A stretch of DNA of 64,000 bases. Origin: an uncultured Clostridia bacterium (GTDB lineage: Bacteria > Bacillota > Clostridia > TANB77 > CAG-465). Position numbers and translations under genes: made by a program. The DNA lies in the NCBI GenBank assembly GCA_934162655.1, contig CAKPJL010000002.1, forward strand, positions 1 through 64,000, given 5' to 3'. Shown in pieces: positions 17,729 to 26,154 of this stretch (positions are counted from its first letter, which is position 1; each line of letters begins with the position of its first letter). The notes under the pieces were generated by a model. That model had not been told where the DNA came from, made no database searches, and saw only the letters and a program-made list of their open reading frames with translations.

Positions 17729-18832
17729 ATGAAAAGTAATGTAATAAGTTTTCCACATATAGGTAATTATTATATACCAATATATAATTTGTTTAATAAT
17801 TTAATTGATAAAAATACAACGGAAATTTTGATACCTAAGAAAAATTCTGTAAGAAGTCTAGAGATCGGTTCACAAAACAGTCCGGAATTTATTTGTACTC
17901 CATTTAAATATAATATGGGTAATTACATTGAGTCGCTAGAGGCAGGAGCTAATATATTAATACAAATAGGTGGTGGATGTAAGTACGGATATTATAGTGA
18001 GGTTCAAGAACAAATATTAAAGGATATGGGTTATAAATTTACATTTATAACATTATCTGACCCACAAGGTATAGATATTTTAAAGATATATAAAAAAGTA
18101 AAGCCGCTTAATAGAAAATTAAGTTTTACTGCTTTTGTTTCAAGATTTTTACTTACAATAAAAATGATAGAATTTATGGATGATCTGGAGACATATGTAA
18201 GGGAAAATATACTATATGAGGTAAATAAGGGGGAACTAGAAAAAATTCATAAAGAATTTTTGGTTGAACTAAAAAATATTAAAAATAAGGAACATTTTAT
18301 TAAAATAAGGAAAATATATAAAGAAAAATTAAAAAATGTAGAGCTAAACAAGAAAAAAGATTTCTTACGAGTTGGGCTTATAGGAGAGCTATATAGTTTA
18401 ATGGAGCCATTTGCTAGTTTTTTTATGGAGGAAAATTTAACAAAAATGGGGATACAACTTAAAAGATATACAACAGTTACATATTTATTATTTAAAAAAG
18501 GTAAAAGTGAAGGGCAAGTTTTAAATGAAGCAAAAGACTACATAAAGTATACACTTGGTGCCGATGGAGCAGAAAGTGTTGCACATGCTGTAACGCTTGC
18601 AAAAGAAGGATATGATGGATTAATACATTTGAAACCATTTGGTTGTACACCAGAGATCAACGCAATGCCAATACTTCAAAGAGTATCAAACGATTATAAT
18701 ATTCCAATAATGTATTTAACATTTGATTCACAAACATCAAGAGAGGGAATACTTACTCGTATAGAGGCATTTGCAGATATGATAAAAATGAAAAAAGAAA
18801 AATGTAATAATATGAAAAGAGGAGTGGTATAA
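17729..18832 (+). CDS. 2-hydroxyacyl-CoA dehydratase-like subunit (double-cubane cluster protein type)
   Basis: This 367-residue protein has cluster Cys residues in PEFICTPFKYNMGN near residue 55, IGGGCKYGYY near 83 and FGCTPEINAMP near 305. This spacing is typical of the iron-sulfur binding component of 2-hydroxyacyl-CoA dehydratases and their double-cubane relatives. The central region (~150-210) is Lys-rich and helical. The gene lies 17 bases after the DUF2229 gene and 1 base before the ATPase activase, so all three are one operon. Known relatives receive electrons from the ATP-hydrolysing activase at very low potential. No other CoA-pathway gene (CoA transferase, electron transfer flavoprotein) lies nearby, so classical amino-acid fermentation is less likely than a stand-alone reductase. 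Confidence 0.8.
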   Translation: MKSNVISFPHIGNYYIPIYNLFNNLIDKNTTEILIPKKNSVRSLEIGSQNSPEFICTPFKYNMGNYIESLEAGANILIQIGGGCKYGYYSEVQEQILKDMGYKFTFITLSDPQGIDILKIYKKVKPLNRKLSFTAFVSRFLLTIKMIEFMDDLETYVRENILYEVNKGELEKIHKEFLVELKNIKNKEHFIKIRKIYKEKLKNVELNKKKDFLRVGLIGELYSLMEPFASFFMEENLTKMGIQLKRYTTVTYLLFKKGKSEGQVLNEAKDYIKYTLGADGAESVAHAVTLAKEGYDGLIHLKPFGCTPEINAMPILQRVSNDYNIPIMYLTFDSQTSREGILTRIEAFADMIKMKKEKCNNMKRGVV

Positions 18833-18833
18833 T

Positions 18834-19796
18834 TTGTCAAAATATTTTTTAGGAGTAGATATAGGTTCAATTTCAACAAAAGCAGTTGTAATTGATGAAA
18901 AAAGTAATATTGTAGCATCTGAATATTTAGAAACTTCTGGTTCTCCTATTGAGGCTACGAAAAAAGTTATAGAAAGCTTGAAAAAACAATTAGATACATT
19001 AGGTAAAAAAGTAGATGTTTATGGAATTGGGACAACAGGGTCTGCTAGAAATTTAATTGGCACTATACTTGGAGCAACTGTAATTAAAAATGAAATAACG
19101 GCTCACGCAGTAGGAACAATGTCAAAATATAATGATGTCTCTACAATACTTGAGATAGGTGGGCAAGACTCAAAAATTATATTTATAAAAAATGGTGTAG
19201 TAGTAGATTATGCTATGAATACCTTATGTGCCGCAGGAACTGGTGCCTTTTTATCGTCACAGGCTAAAAGATTAGGAATTGATATAAAAGAATTTGGTAA
19301 AATAGCACTTACATCTAATAATCCTGCAAAAATAGCAGCTAGATGTACAGTTTTTGCAGAATCTGATTTGGTACATAAAGCACAGGTTGGAACTAAAAAA
19401 GAGGATATAGTTGCTGGACTTTGCGAAGCAGTTGCTAAGAATTATTTAAGCAATTTATGTAAAAATAAAAAAATAGAAGATAAAGTTGTTTTTCAAGGAG
19501 GAGTAAGTAAAAATATAGGTGTAGTAAAAGCATTTGAAAAGCTGCTTAATAAAAAAGTTTATGTAGATAAAGACTCTCATTTGTTTGGTGCATTAGGAAT
19601 AGCAATAATATCTATGAATAACGCTACACAAAAATTACCATTTGATTTTAATATAAAAGATATTTGTTATGAGGTGACATCTAGGGAATGTGGAGGATGT
19701 TCTAATAATTGTGAATTAATATCAATATATAGTGATAAAAAATTAATCGATACGATAGGTTCTAGATGCCAAGGAGACAATCAGAAGGTTTGTTAA
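18834..19796 (+). CDS. Acyl-CoA dehydratase activase, BcrAD/BadFG ATPase family
   Basis: The 320-residue protein has the ASKHA phosphate motifs GVDIGSISTKAVVI at its N-terminus and EIGGQDSK near 107. Its two [4Fe-4S] ligand Cys are in NTLCAAGTGAF near 130 and AARCTVFAESD near 168. Homodimers carry one bridging cluster and inject electrons into the dehydratase on ATP hydrolysis. The C-terminus carries extra Cys (ECGGCSNNCE and SRCQGD), as in activases of the double-cubane type. The start is TTG at 18834 with GAGGAGTGG upstream. It is the last gene of the three-gene operon and is followed by an inverted-repeat terminator. Confidence 0.87.
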   Translation: MSKYFLGVDIGSISTKAVVIDEKSNIVASEYLETSGSPIEATKKVIESLKKQLDTLGKKVDVYGIGTTGSARNLIGTILGATVIKNEITAHAVGTMSKYNDVSTILEIGGQDSKIIFIKNGVVVDYAMNTLCAAGTGAFLSSQAKRLGIDIKEFGKIALTSNNPAKIAARCTVFAESDLVHKAQVGTKKEDIVAGLCEAVAKNYLSNLCKNKKIEDKVVFQGGVSKNIGVVKAFEKLLNKKVYVDKDSHLFGALGIAIISMNNATQKLPFDFNIKDICYEVTSRECGGCSNNCELISIYSDKKLIDTIGSRCQGDNQKVC

Positions 19797-19810
19797 TAAT
19801 ATATATAGTT

Positions 19811-19845
19811 GCTACCAAACTAGCATGTTTGGTGGCCTTATTTTA
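19811..19845 (+). terminator. Probable terminator after the dehydratase cassette
   Basis: A 10-bp stem GCTACCAAAC (19811-19820) / GTTTGGTGGC (19827-19836), one G-U pair, has a 6-base loop and is followed by a weak, interrupted T-rich tail. Confidence 0.65.
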
Positions 19846-19874
19846 TTGACAATTTCGATTTTATATAGTATTAT
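19846..19874 (+). promoter_or_regulatory. Promoter of ymdB
   Basis: Consensus TTGACA (19846-19851), 17 bases, TATTAT (19869-19874). Confidence 0.75.
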
Positions 19875-19905
19875 ATAAGCATTAAAGAGGAAAAGAGGAG
19901 AAAAA

Positions 19906-20691
19906 TTGAAATTTTTAATAATAGGAGATATAGTAGGTACACCAGGAATTGATAGAGTACAAAGAGAGTTAAAAGGTTTAGTAGGAGAAAAAAATATAGA
20001 TTTTATCATAGCTAATGGTGAAAATTCGGCTCATGGTAAAGGACTAAGAAAACTAGAATATGATAAACTAATCTCTTTTGGTATTGATGTTATAACAATG
20101 GGAAATCATATATATTATAGAAAAGAAATGGCAGAATTATATGACAAGCTTCCAAGACTTCTTATCCCAGCCAATATTACTAACTTAAAAGGAAATGACT
20201 ATGTAATTGTAGAAAAAAACAACAAAAAAATAGGTGTAATTAACTTAATAGGAAAAGTAAATATTGGTGAAATAAAAGAACAAAATTCAGTAAGCCCATT
20301 TGATAAGGCAAAGGAACTTGTAAGTATTTTAAAAGAAAAACAAGTAGACTATATTTTTGTAGATTTTCATGCAGAGGCCACGGCTGAAAAAATAGCTATG
20401 GGATATTATTTAGAAGATAGTGTAACATGTGTTTTTGGAACACATACACATGTTCAAACAGCAGATGAAAAAATAATAGATGGAAAAATGGCATATATAA
20501 CAGATGTAGGAATGACAGGGCCTGCAAATAGTGTTTTAGGACTTAAAAAGGAAATCGCTATAAGAAGATTTTGTACAGGTGATAAAATTAAATATGAATG
20601 TAGTGAAAACGAAGCTATATTTAATGCTATTATAGTAGAAACTGACGATGAAACTGGTTTGCCGATAAACATTATAAGAATTAATTCATAA
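19906..20691 (+). CDS. ymdB: TIGR00282 family metallophosphoesterase YmdB
   Basis: This 261-residue cyclic-nucleotide phosphodiesterase belongs to the family that binds RNase Y and affects motility/biofilm switching in Bacillus. Di-metal motifs are visible: GDIVGTPG at residues ~6-13, ANGENSAHG near 37-45, GNHIYYRKE near 66, FHAEATAEK near 151, and GTHTHVQTAD near 176. The start is TTG at 19906 with AGAGGAG seven bases away. It is monocistronic and separated from rny by the MBL and dehydratase genes, unlike the adjacent rny-ymdB order in Bacillus. The usual HIWD in motif 3 reads HIYY here. Confidence 0.93.
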   Translation: MKFLIIGDIVGTPGIDRVQRELKGLVGEKNIDFIIANGENSAHGKGLRKLEYDKLISFGIDVITMGNHIYYRKEMAELYDKLPRLLIPANITNLKGNDYVIVEKNNKKIGVINLIGKVNIGEIKEQNSVSPFDKAKELVSILKEKQVDYIFVDFHAEATAEKIAMGYYLEDSVTCVFGTHTHVQTADEKIIDGKMAYITDVGMTGPANSVLGLKKEIAIRRFCTGDKIKYECSENEAIFNAIIVETDDETGLPINIIRINS

Positions 20692-20744
20692 TTTAGTAAC
20701 ATAAAAGCTTTTTTTATATATTATACATTAGAGGTGTAATATAT

Positions 20745-21344
20745 TTGAAAGCTTTTTTTGTAAAATTTTATAATTTTTTCTTAGATATCTACTTAGATGC
20801 TAAAAATATTGTAAAAAAAGATCCAGCTGCCAAAAATATATGGTATGTAATTTTTCTATATCCAGGGTACAAAGCGATAATTTCACATAGAATAGCACAT
20901 TTTCTTTATAGTCACAAACTAATGTTTTTAGCAAGGGCTGTGTCACAAATAAATCGATTTTTTACTGGGATTGAGATACATCCTGGTGCAATAATAGGAA
21001 AAAGGACACTTATGGATCATGGTATGGGAATAGTAATAGGGCAGACTGCAATTGTTGGAGACGATTGTACTATATATCATGGTGTTACACTTGGAGGAAC
21101 AGGAGAAATAGCTAAAAAGAGGCATCCTACTGTTGGTAATAATGTTTTTATAGGTGCTGGGACTAAAATACTTGGAAACATTACAATTCATGATAATGTA
21201 AAAATAGGTGCAAATTCTGTAATATTAAAAGATGTTGAGGCAAACTCAACAGTTGTTGGAATACCACGGAAAAATAGTAAAGAAAAACATACCATAAACT
21301 ACTTGTGGTATGTTTCATTATTAATTATCTTAAAACTCCTATAA
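20745..21344 (+). CDS. cysE: Serine O-acetyltransferase
   Basis: This 199-residue enzyme acetylates L-serine with acetyl-CoA, the first step of cysteine synthesis. The left-handed beta-helix hexapeptide repeats are clear: [19 protein letters not shown] near 81-99 with the catalytic His, then [12 protein letters not shown] near 118 and [11 protein letters not shown] near 160. The start is TTG with GAGGTG upstream. The N-terminal SAT helical domain is short, as in Gram-positive EpsC/CysE. The last ~20 residues (after VVGIPRK) are unusual and read into the terminator of the convergent rlmH gene, overlapping it by 46 bases. No cysK is adjacent. Confidence 0.9.
   Translation: MKAFFVKFYNFFLDIYLDAKNIVKKDPAAKNIWYVIFLYPGYKAIISHRIAHFLYSHKLMFLARAVSQINRFFTGIEIHPGAIIGKRTLMDHGMGIVIGQTAIVGDDCTIYHGVTLGGTGEIAKKRHPTVGNNVFIGAGTKILGNITIHDNVKIGANSVILKDVEANSTVVGIPRKNSKEKHTINYLWYVSLLIILKLL
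21285..21315 (-). terminator. Terminator of the murA-walJ-rlmH operon
   Basis: A 10-bp stem AAACATACCA/TGGTATGTTT (21285-21294 with 21306-21315) has a T run following on the reverse strand. It overlaps both the rlmH stop and the 3' end of cysE. Confidence 0.7.
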
Positions 21345-21784
21345 ATTTGTTCTACTAAAAAAATTCTAAATAATTGATGTGGAAATGTGAGTTTAGAAAA
21401 ACAAATATTGTAATCTGCTTTTTTTCTTAAAGTGTCACTTACTCCAAGGCTACCTCCGATTATAAATGAAAGTGTAGAGCTAGTTTGAAAGGAGTGCTCA
21501 ATAGTTTTTGCAAGTTCAAAAGAACTATATTCTTTTCCTGCAAGGTCACATAAAAATGTATTAGATTTCCCAATTTTATCAAGTATGTTTAAAATCCTTT
21601 GTGATTCTATTTCCTTTATTTTATTTATTTGCGAGGCACTTGCATTATCTGGTATCTTTTCATCTGAAATCTCTATTATATCTAGTTTTGCAAATTTGGA
21701 AAGTTTTTTTACATATTCATCAAGTACGAGCCTCATAGAATTTTCCTTGATTTTACCAATACAGATTATTTTAATATTTATCAT
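21299..21784 (-). CDS. rlmH: 23S rRNA (pseudouridine1915-N3)-methyltransferase RlmH
   Basis: The 161-residue SPOUT methyltransferase methylates pseudouridine 1915 in 23S rRNA. It starts [14 protein letters not shown], as in YbeA/RlmH, and ends with the knot region [11 protein letters not shown] (SAM site) and [22 protein letters not shown]. The length and motifs are standard. Its ATG overlaps the walJ stop by four bases (ATGA), so the two are translationally coupled. Its 3' end overlaps the convergent cysE gene by 46 bases, and its terminator hairpin lies within that overlap. Confidence 0.95.
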   Translation of the reverse strand: MINIKIICIGKIKENSMRLVLDEYVKKLSKFAKLDIIEISDEKIPDNASASQINKIKEIESQRILNILDKIGKSNTFLCDLAGKEYSSFELAKTIEHSFQTSSTLSFIIGGSLGVSDTLRKKADYNICFSKLTFPHQLFRIFLVEQIYRSFKIINNETYHK

Positions 21785-22581
21785 AGTACAACATATTCCT
21801 CCGAAGAAAGTGACTTAGAAGCAAAATTTAAGTTTATGCAATCTTTATTTATACCATTTTCTTGTAATACAAAATTTATACAGTCTCTTGCAACATCAAT
21901 TGTATTATTATTTTCGCTCATATGTGAAATAATATAATTTGAAGTGGAAGGGTTGCTACTGTATAGCGTTGCTATTAGATTTGCCGTGTCATAATTTGAT
22001 AAGTGCCCTTTTACTCCTGCAATACGCCTTTTAGTATTAAAAGGATATGGTCCAAATTCTAGCATAGTTTTGTCATAATTTGCTTCTAAAATTGTGTAGT
22101 TAGAATCTTTTAGATGTGACACTACATCATCTGAAATGAATCCTAAATCGGTTGCATATGTTATATGTTTGCCATTTGAAAATATATCATATCCACATGG
22201 GTATATTGCATCATGTGAAGTTTCAAATGGAATTATTTCAAGATCTAGGACTTTAAATCTTTGTTCGTAGTCTACTTTTATAATCTTTGATTTAATATTT
22301 TGTTCATTTAAATAATTTTCTAAATAGTCAGCTGTCTTACCACAAGCATATATTGGGATATCATTTTTTCTACATAGAAGGGGTAGCCCTTTAATGTGGT
22401 CAATATGTTCATGTGTTATTAATATAGCTTTTATATCTGAAATGTCTTTATTTATACTTTTTAGTCCAGTAATTATTGCTTTATATGAAACACCGACATC
22501 GATTAAAATGTCGGTTTTATTAGAACAAATATGAAACATATTTCCAGAGCTAGAACTATAAAGTGGATGTATTGTTATCAT
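21781..22581 (-). CDS. walJ: MBL-fold hydrolase WalJ/YycJ
   Basis: This 266-residue metallo-beta-lactamase-fold protein starts MITIHPLYSSSSGN. It has the metal motif ITHEHIDHIKG near residues 57-67, a His in FETSHDAIY near 128, ATDLG near 151 and a final SHMSENN near 220. This pattern is the YycJ/WalJ family, linked in Bacillus and streptococci to cell-wall homeostasis and chromosome maintenance. It is usually found beside walRK; here it sits between murA and rlmH without a two-component system. It starts 15 bases after murA and ends in an ATGA overlap with rlmH. Confidence 0.9.
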   Translation of the reverse strand: MITIHPLYSSSSGNMFHICSNKTDILIDVGVSYKAIITGLKSINKDISDIKAILITHEHIDHIKGLPLLCRKNDIPIYACGKTADYLENYLNEQNIKSKIIKVDYEQRFKVLDLEIIPFETSHDAIYPCGYDIFSNGKHITYATDLGFISDDVVSHLKDSNYTILEANYDKTMLEFGPYPFNTKRRIAGVKGHLSNYDTANLIATLYSSNPSTSNYIISHMSENNNTIDVARDCINFVLQENGINKDCINLNFASKSLSSEEYVVL

Positions 22582-22596
22582 TTTTTAACCTCTTAA

Positions 22597-23865
22597 TTAT
22601 TTTTCATCTTTTATGTATTTTATATCTGCACCAAGTGCTTTAAATTTTTCTACTATGTCTTCATAACCACGTAAGATATGGTAAATATCTGTAATTTCAG
22701 TTGTCCCATTTGCTACAAGGCCTGCTATTATCATAGCAGCACCTGCTCTTAGATCATGACACTTCACAGGAGCACAAGAAAGTCTTTCAACTCCACGTAC
22801 CACAGCTGTTTGTGAGTGAGCAGATATATCTGCTCCCATTTTTGCAAGTTCATCAGTATATTGAAAACGCGATTCCCATATATTTTCAACAATCATTCCA
22901 GTACCATCTGAAATACTAAGAAGCACACATATTTGTGGTTGCATATCAGTAGGAAAGCCAGGATATGGCATAGTCTTGACACTAAATGATGTAGGACGCT
23001 TATTCATTTTTACTCTAACACTGGTAGGTGACTCTATAACTGTTGCACCTGCTTCCCTTAGTTTTGCAGTAATTGGTTCTAAATGCTTAGGAATACAATT
23101 TTCTATTAGTATGTCACCTTTTGTCGCTGCCGCTGCAACCATAAAAGTTCCAGCTTCAATTTGGTCTGGAATTATAGAGTAGCTAGATTTTTGATTAAGA
23201 CTTTCGACTCCAACTATTTTTATGCTATCTGTTCCAGCACCTTTTATTTTTGCTCCCATTGAATTTAGGAAGTTTGCAAGATCTACTATATGTGGTTCCT
23301 TGGCTACATTTTCTAGAACTGTAATACCATCTGCAAGAGTAGCTGCAAGCATTGCATTTATTGTTGCACCAACTGATACCACATCAAAAAATATTGAAGT
23401 GCCACGAAGTTTTCCCTTTTTTGTAGCATAAACATTTCCATTTTTCACTTCAACTGATGCACCAAGTTTTTCTAAGGCTTTTATATGTTGATCTATTGGT
23501 CTTGCACCAAGGTTGCACCCGCCAGGAAGACTAATTCTTACATCATCAAAGTTATTAATTAGTGAGCCTAGTAGGTAGTAAGATGCTCTAAATTTACTAG
23601 TAAGTTCATAAGAAGCAATGGCAGTATTTACATTTGAATTATCTATAATAAATTCATTTTTATTAATGTATGTTATATCTGAACCAAGAGATTCTAAAAT
23701 CTTTAAATATGCTCTTATGTCAGAGATATCTGGTACATTTTCTAAATGACATTTTCCTCTTACAAGTAAAGTGGCAGGAAGTATTGCAACAGCAGCATTT
23801 TTAGCTCCGCTAATGCATACAGTTCCTTTAAGTGATGATGGGCCATTTACAATAAATTTTTCCAT
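22597..23865 (-). CDS. murA: UDP-N-acetylglucosamine 1-carboxyvinyltransferase MurA
   Basis: This 422-residue enzyme transfers enolpyruvate from PEP to UDP-GlcNAc, the first committed step of peptidoglycan synthesis. SGAKNAAVAILPATLL is at residues ~19-34. The catalytic loop reads LPGGCNLGARPIDQH near 115-130 with the Cys that fosfomycin alkylates, so the enzyme should be fosfomycin-sensitive in principle. GFPTDMQPQ near 305 is also typical. The length is standard. AGGAGG precedes the start and a promoter is visible. It leads the murA-walJ-rlmH operon. No second murA copy lies in the window. Confidence 0.97.
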   Translation of the reverse strand: MEKFIVNGPSSLKGTVCISGAKNAAVAILPATLLVRGKCHLENVPDISDIRAYLKILESLGSDITYINKNEFIIDNSNVNTAIASYELTSKFRASYYLLGSLINNFDDVRISLPGGCNLGARPIDQHIKALEKLGASVEVKNGNVYATKKGKLRGTSIFFDVVSVGATINAMLAATLADGITVLENVAKEPHIVDLANFLNSMGAKIKGAGTDSIKIVGVESLNQKSSYSIIPDQIEAGTFMVAAAATKGDILIENCIPKHLEPITAKLREAGATVIESPTSVRVKMNKRPTSFSVKTMPYPGFPTDMQPQICVLLSISDGTGMIVENIWESRFQYTDELAKMGADISAHSQTAVVRGVERLSCAPVKCHDLRAGAAMIIAGLVANGTTEITDIYHILRGYEDIVEKFKALGADIKYIKDEK

Positions 23866-23902
23866 ATATATTAAACCTCCTAAACGGTAAATAACTAAAA
23901 AA

Positions 23903-23931
23903 AGTATATCATATTGTTATCAAAAAAACAA
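23903..23931 (-). promoter_or_regulatory. Promoter of murA
   Basis: Reverse strand: TTGTTT (23931-23926), 17 bases, TATACT (23908-23903) preceded by TGA (extended -10). Confidence 0.7.
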
Positions 23932-23957
23932 CGATTTTTGTAATAATATGACACAAA

Positions 23958-24146
23958 TTATTTGTAAAAAAATGTATTACAAAATCCTTTTATATTATTG
24001 GTTAAGCTAGTAAGACTGTTTTCTATTGATGTTACATTTTTGAAAAGATAAATATCTTTTGTTGTTACATAATGTGATTTATTAAGCGGTAATTTAAAAT
24101 TTGTATTACATAGAAGGTAATTTATAAGAGTGTTTTTATTTATCAA
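23958..24146 (-). CDS. Small hypothetical protein (62 residues) with near-perfect Shine-Dalgarno
   Basis: I do not recognise this 62-residue protein (starts MINKNTLINYLLCN, ends GFCNTFFYK). It is supported by an unusually long anti-16S match, GGAGGTGAT, placed correctly before a TTG start, and by a TATAAT (24173-24168, reverse strand) about 20 bases upstream. It has two Cys and no membrane helix or signal peptide. It lies upstream of murA on the same strand but is separated from it by the murA promoter. It could be a leader peptide-like or regulatory ORF; there is no homology evidence. Confidence 0.55.
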   Translation of the reverse strand: MINKNTLINYLLCNTNFKLPLNKSHYVTTKDIYLFKNVTSIENSLTSLTNNIKGFCNTFFYK

Positions 24147-24203
24147 ATGGTATCACCTCCATACTACATTATATGAAAATTTTCTAAAAAATTAAATAAA
24201 AGC

Positions 24204-24232
24204 TTGTTTTTTTATTTTCTATATGTTAAAAT
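24204..24232 (+). promoter_or_regulatory. Promoter of rpmE
   Basis: TTGTTT (24204-24209), 17 bases, TAAAAT (24227-24232) with TGT before it (extended -10). Confidence 0.7.
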
Positions 24233-24277
24233 AAATAGGTAATTGAAAAAACTTAATTTTTAGGTAGGTGAAAATAA

Positions 24278-24478
24278 ATGAAAAAAGATATACAACCAGA
24301 TTATAAAAAAGCTACTATAAAATGTGCTTGTGGTAATGTTATAGAAACTGGTTCTGTAAAAGAAGAAATGAAAGTTGATACATGTAGTGCTTGTCATCCA
24401 TTCTTTACTGGTCAAAAACAATCTATATCTAGCCAAGGTAGAGCAGCTAAATTTATGGAAAAATATGGTAAAAAATAA
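24278..24478 (+). CDS. rpmE: 50S ribosomal protein L31 (zinc type)
   Basis: The 66-residue protein contains the zinc-ribbon of the C+ form of L31: KCACGN near residue 14 and DTCSACHPF near 37. It is followed by the conserved FTGQKQ segment and a basic C-terminus GRAAKFMEKYGKK. It belongs to the large ribosomal subunit at the central protuberance and bridges to the small subunit. GGTAGGTGAAA precedes the start. It has its own promoter and terminator. The prmC-whiA genes follow after the terminator and could receive some read-through. Confidence 0.96.
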   Translation: MKKDIQPDYKKATIKCACGNVIETGSVKEEMKVDTCSACHPFFTGQKQSISSQGRAAKFMEKYGKK

Positions 24479-24491
24479 GATAAAATTTTCT

Positions 24492-24517
24492 GAGGTACTC
24501 TTTTGGTGCCTCTTTTT
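24492..24517 (+). terminator. Intrinsic terminator after rpmE
   Basis: A 7-bp stem GAGGTAC (24492-24498) / GTGCCTC (24506-24512), one G-U pair, has a 7-base loop and is followed by TTTTT. Confidence 0.8.
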
Positions 24518-24535
24518 ACTTATATTAGGAGTTAT

Positions 24536-25405
24536 ATGAAATTAAAAGAAATAAAAGGCAAGATAACTTGCTATTTAAGGAAAAAAAGAGTAGAAGACTA
24601 TGATATTTTAGATATATATAAAATCATAGCACATGTATTAAAACTTGATCTAAATACACTTATTTTATTAAATAGTAGTGATGGTAATAAAGTTATAGAA
24701 GAAAAAGAACTAAAAGAAATATTAAATATTGTAGATTTAATATATTTAAAAAATGAGCCATTGCAATATGTATTAAACGAAGCATATTTTTATAATGAAA
24801 AATATGTATTAGATGGAAAAGTTTTAATACCAAGACAAGATAGTGAAATTTTAGTAGAAGAGGCAATAAAGCTAATAAACAAAAATAATTTTAAATCAAT
24901 GCTTGATATGTGTACCGGCTCTGGATGTATTGGAATATCAATATCAAAAAATTCTAGCATATCTGAAGTTTTAATGATAGATATATCACAAGAGGCAGTA
25001 GAGGTAGCTAAAAAAAATGTTAAGATAAATAATGCAAAAAAATGCAAGGTGCTACTTAGTGATTTATTTTCTTCTTTAAATAATGAAAAAAAGTTTGATA
25101 TTATTGTTTCAAATCCACCATATATAAAAACATCTTTTATAGATTTGTTAGATGAAAATGTAAAAAAAGAGCCACATATTTCTCTTGATGGAGGAGAAGA
25201 TGGCTTGGTGTTTTATAGAAAAATTTTAAATGATGCAAAATATTATTTGAATGATAATGGTTATATATTATTTGAAATTGGCTATGATCAAGCAGAAGAT
25301 ATTAAAAAAATTATATCAGAATTTAAATTTTATGATATAATAGGTATTGTAAAAGATTATCAAAGAAATGATAGGGTGGTTATATGTCGTTTTCATCTGA
25401 AATAA
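24536..25405 (+). CDS. prmC: Peptide chain release factor N5-glutamine methyltransferase PrmC
   Basis: The 289-residue enzyme methylates the GGQ glutamine of release factors RF1/RF2. It has an N-terminal five-helix domain, the SAM motif MLDMCTGSGCIGISI near residues 122-136, and the catalytic SNPPYIKT near 193. The ending YQRNDRVVICR is typical. The ATG at 24536 is preferred because AGGAG (24527-24531) precedes it and an earlier in-frame start lies in the rpmE terminator. It overlaps whiA by 22 bases. In many Clostridia rpmE and prmC are neighbours, as here. Confidence 0.93.
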   Translation: MKLKEIKGKITCYLRKKRVEDYDILDIYKIIAHVLKLDLNTLILLNSSDGNKVIEEKELKEILNIVDLIYLKNEPLQYVLNEAYFYNEKYVLDGKVLIPRQDSEILVEEAIKLINKNNFKSMLDMCTGSGCIGISISKNSSISEVLMIDISQEAVEVAKKNVKINNAKKCKVLLSDLFSSLNNEKKFDIIVSNPPYIKTSFIDLLDENVKKEPHISLDGGEDGLVFYRKILNDAKYYLNDNGYILFEIGYDQAEDIKKIISEFKFYDIIGIVKDYQRNDRVVICRFHLK

Positions 25406-26127
25406 AAGGAGAAATACTAAAAAAATTTAATTTAAGTAAAAAGAATAATTGCTGTATTGGTTCTGAAAGGTTTGGAGAATATCTAACAACTACACCAAAA
25501 AAACAAAACCTTGAGGAAAACTTTAATGACTATTTTGATATTGCTAAGTTAAATGAATGCTGTATAAAATCTATTATAAAAGGAGCTTTTTTAAGTTCTG
25601 GGTGCATTACATCGCCTCAAAATAATTATCACTTTGAAGTTGCTTTTAAAAATAAAGCTTGTGCAGAATTTTTTCTTAGTTTACTTTCACTTTTGGAATT
25701 TACACCAAAATTAATAAAAAGAAAAGGATCAAATCAATATGTTGTATATATAAAAGAAGCTGAACAAATATCAACAATTTTGTCATTTATGGAAGTAACA
25801 TCGGCCCTTTTAAAATTTGAAAATATAAGGATAGAAAAAGATCTAAAAAATAATATAAATAGAACAATTAATTGTGAAACTGCAAATCTTTCCAAAACAA
25901 TTGAAGCGTCTGTAAGGCAAGTTGAAGCAATTAATATTTTAAAGAAAAATGGAAAATATAAAAATTTGAATGATAAATTAAAGTTAGTGGCGGAGTATAG
26001 ACAAAAATATCCAAATGAAAGCATAGAATTTTTAAGTGCTAAGATATCTAAAAAAGAAAAGATATCAAAATCAGGTGTCAAACATAGACTTGATAAGATA
26101 ATTGAAATATCTAAAAATAATAAGTGA
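25384..26127 (+). CDS. whiA: WhiA-family DNA-binding protein, N-terminally shortened
   Basis: The 247-residue protein has the typical WhiA start (MSFSSEIKGEI, then NCC). It jumps from there to the second half of the LAGLIDADG-like region: CCIKSIIKGAFLSSGCITSP near 58-77, then YIKEAEQISTIL and NRTINCETANLSKTIEASVRQVEAI near 160-184. The C-terminal helix-turn-helix is intact (ISKKEKISKSGVKHRLDKI). Usual WhiA is ~310-320 residues; about 70 are missing, equal to most of the first LAGLIDADG repeat. WhiA influences cell division and chromosome segregation in Firmicutes and sporulation genes in actinomycetes. It is coupled to prmC, not to the usual rapZ-yvcK genes. The TGA stop forms part of a bidirectional terminator. 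Confidence 0.88.
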   Translation: MSFSSEIKGEILKKFNLSKKNNCCIGSERFGEYLTTTPKKQNLEENFNDYFDIAKLNECCIKSIIKGAFLSSGCITSPQNNYHFEVAFKNKACAEFFLSLLSLLEFTPKLIKRKGSNQYVVYIKEAEQISTILSFMEVTSALLKFENIRIEKDLKNNINRTINCETANLSKTIEASVRQVEAINILKKNGKYKNLNDKLKLVAEYRQKYPNESIEFLSAKISKKEKISKSGVKHRLDKIIEISKNNK

Positions 26128-26154
26128 ATCTATAAAGACTCACTTATTATTTTT
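26113..26154. terminator. Bidirectional terminator between whiA and ysxC
   Basis: A perfect 15-bp stem (26113-26127 with 26140-26154, around AATAAGTGA/TCACTTATT) has A-runs and T-runs at either end. The whiA stop codon is in the stem. Confidence 0.9.
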
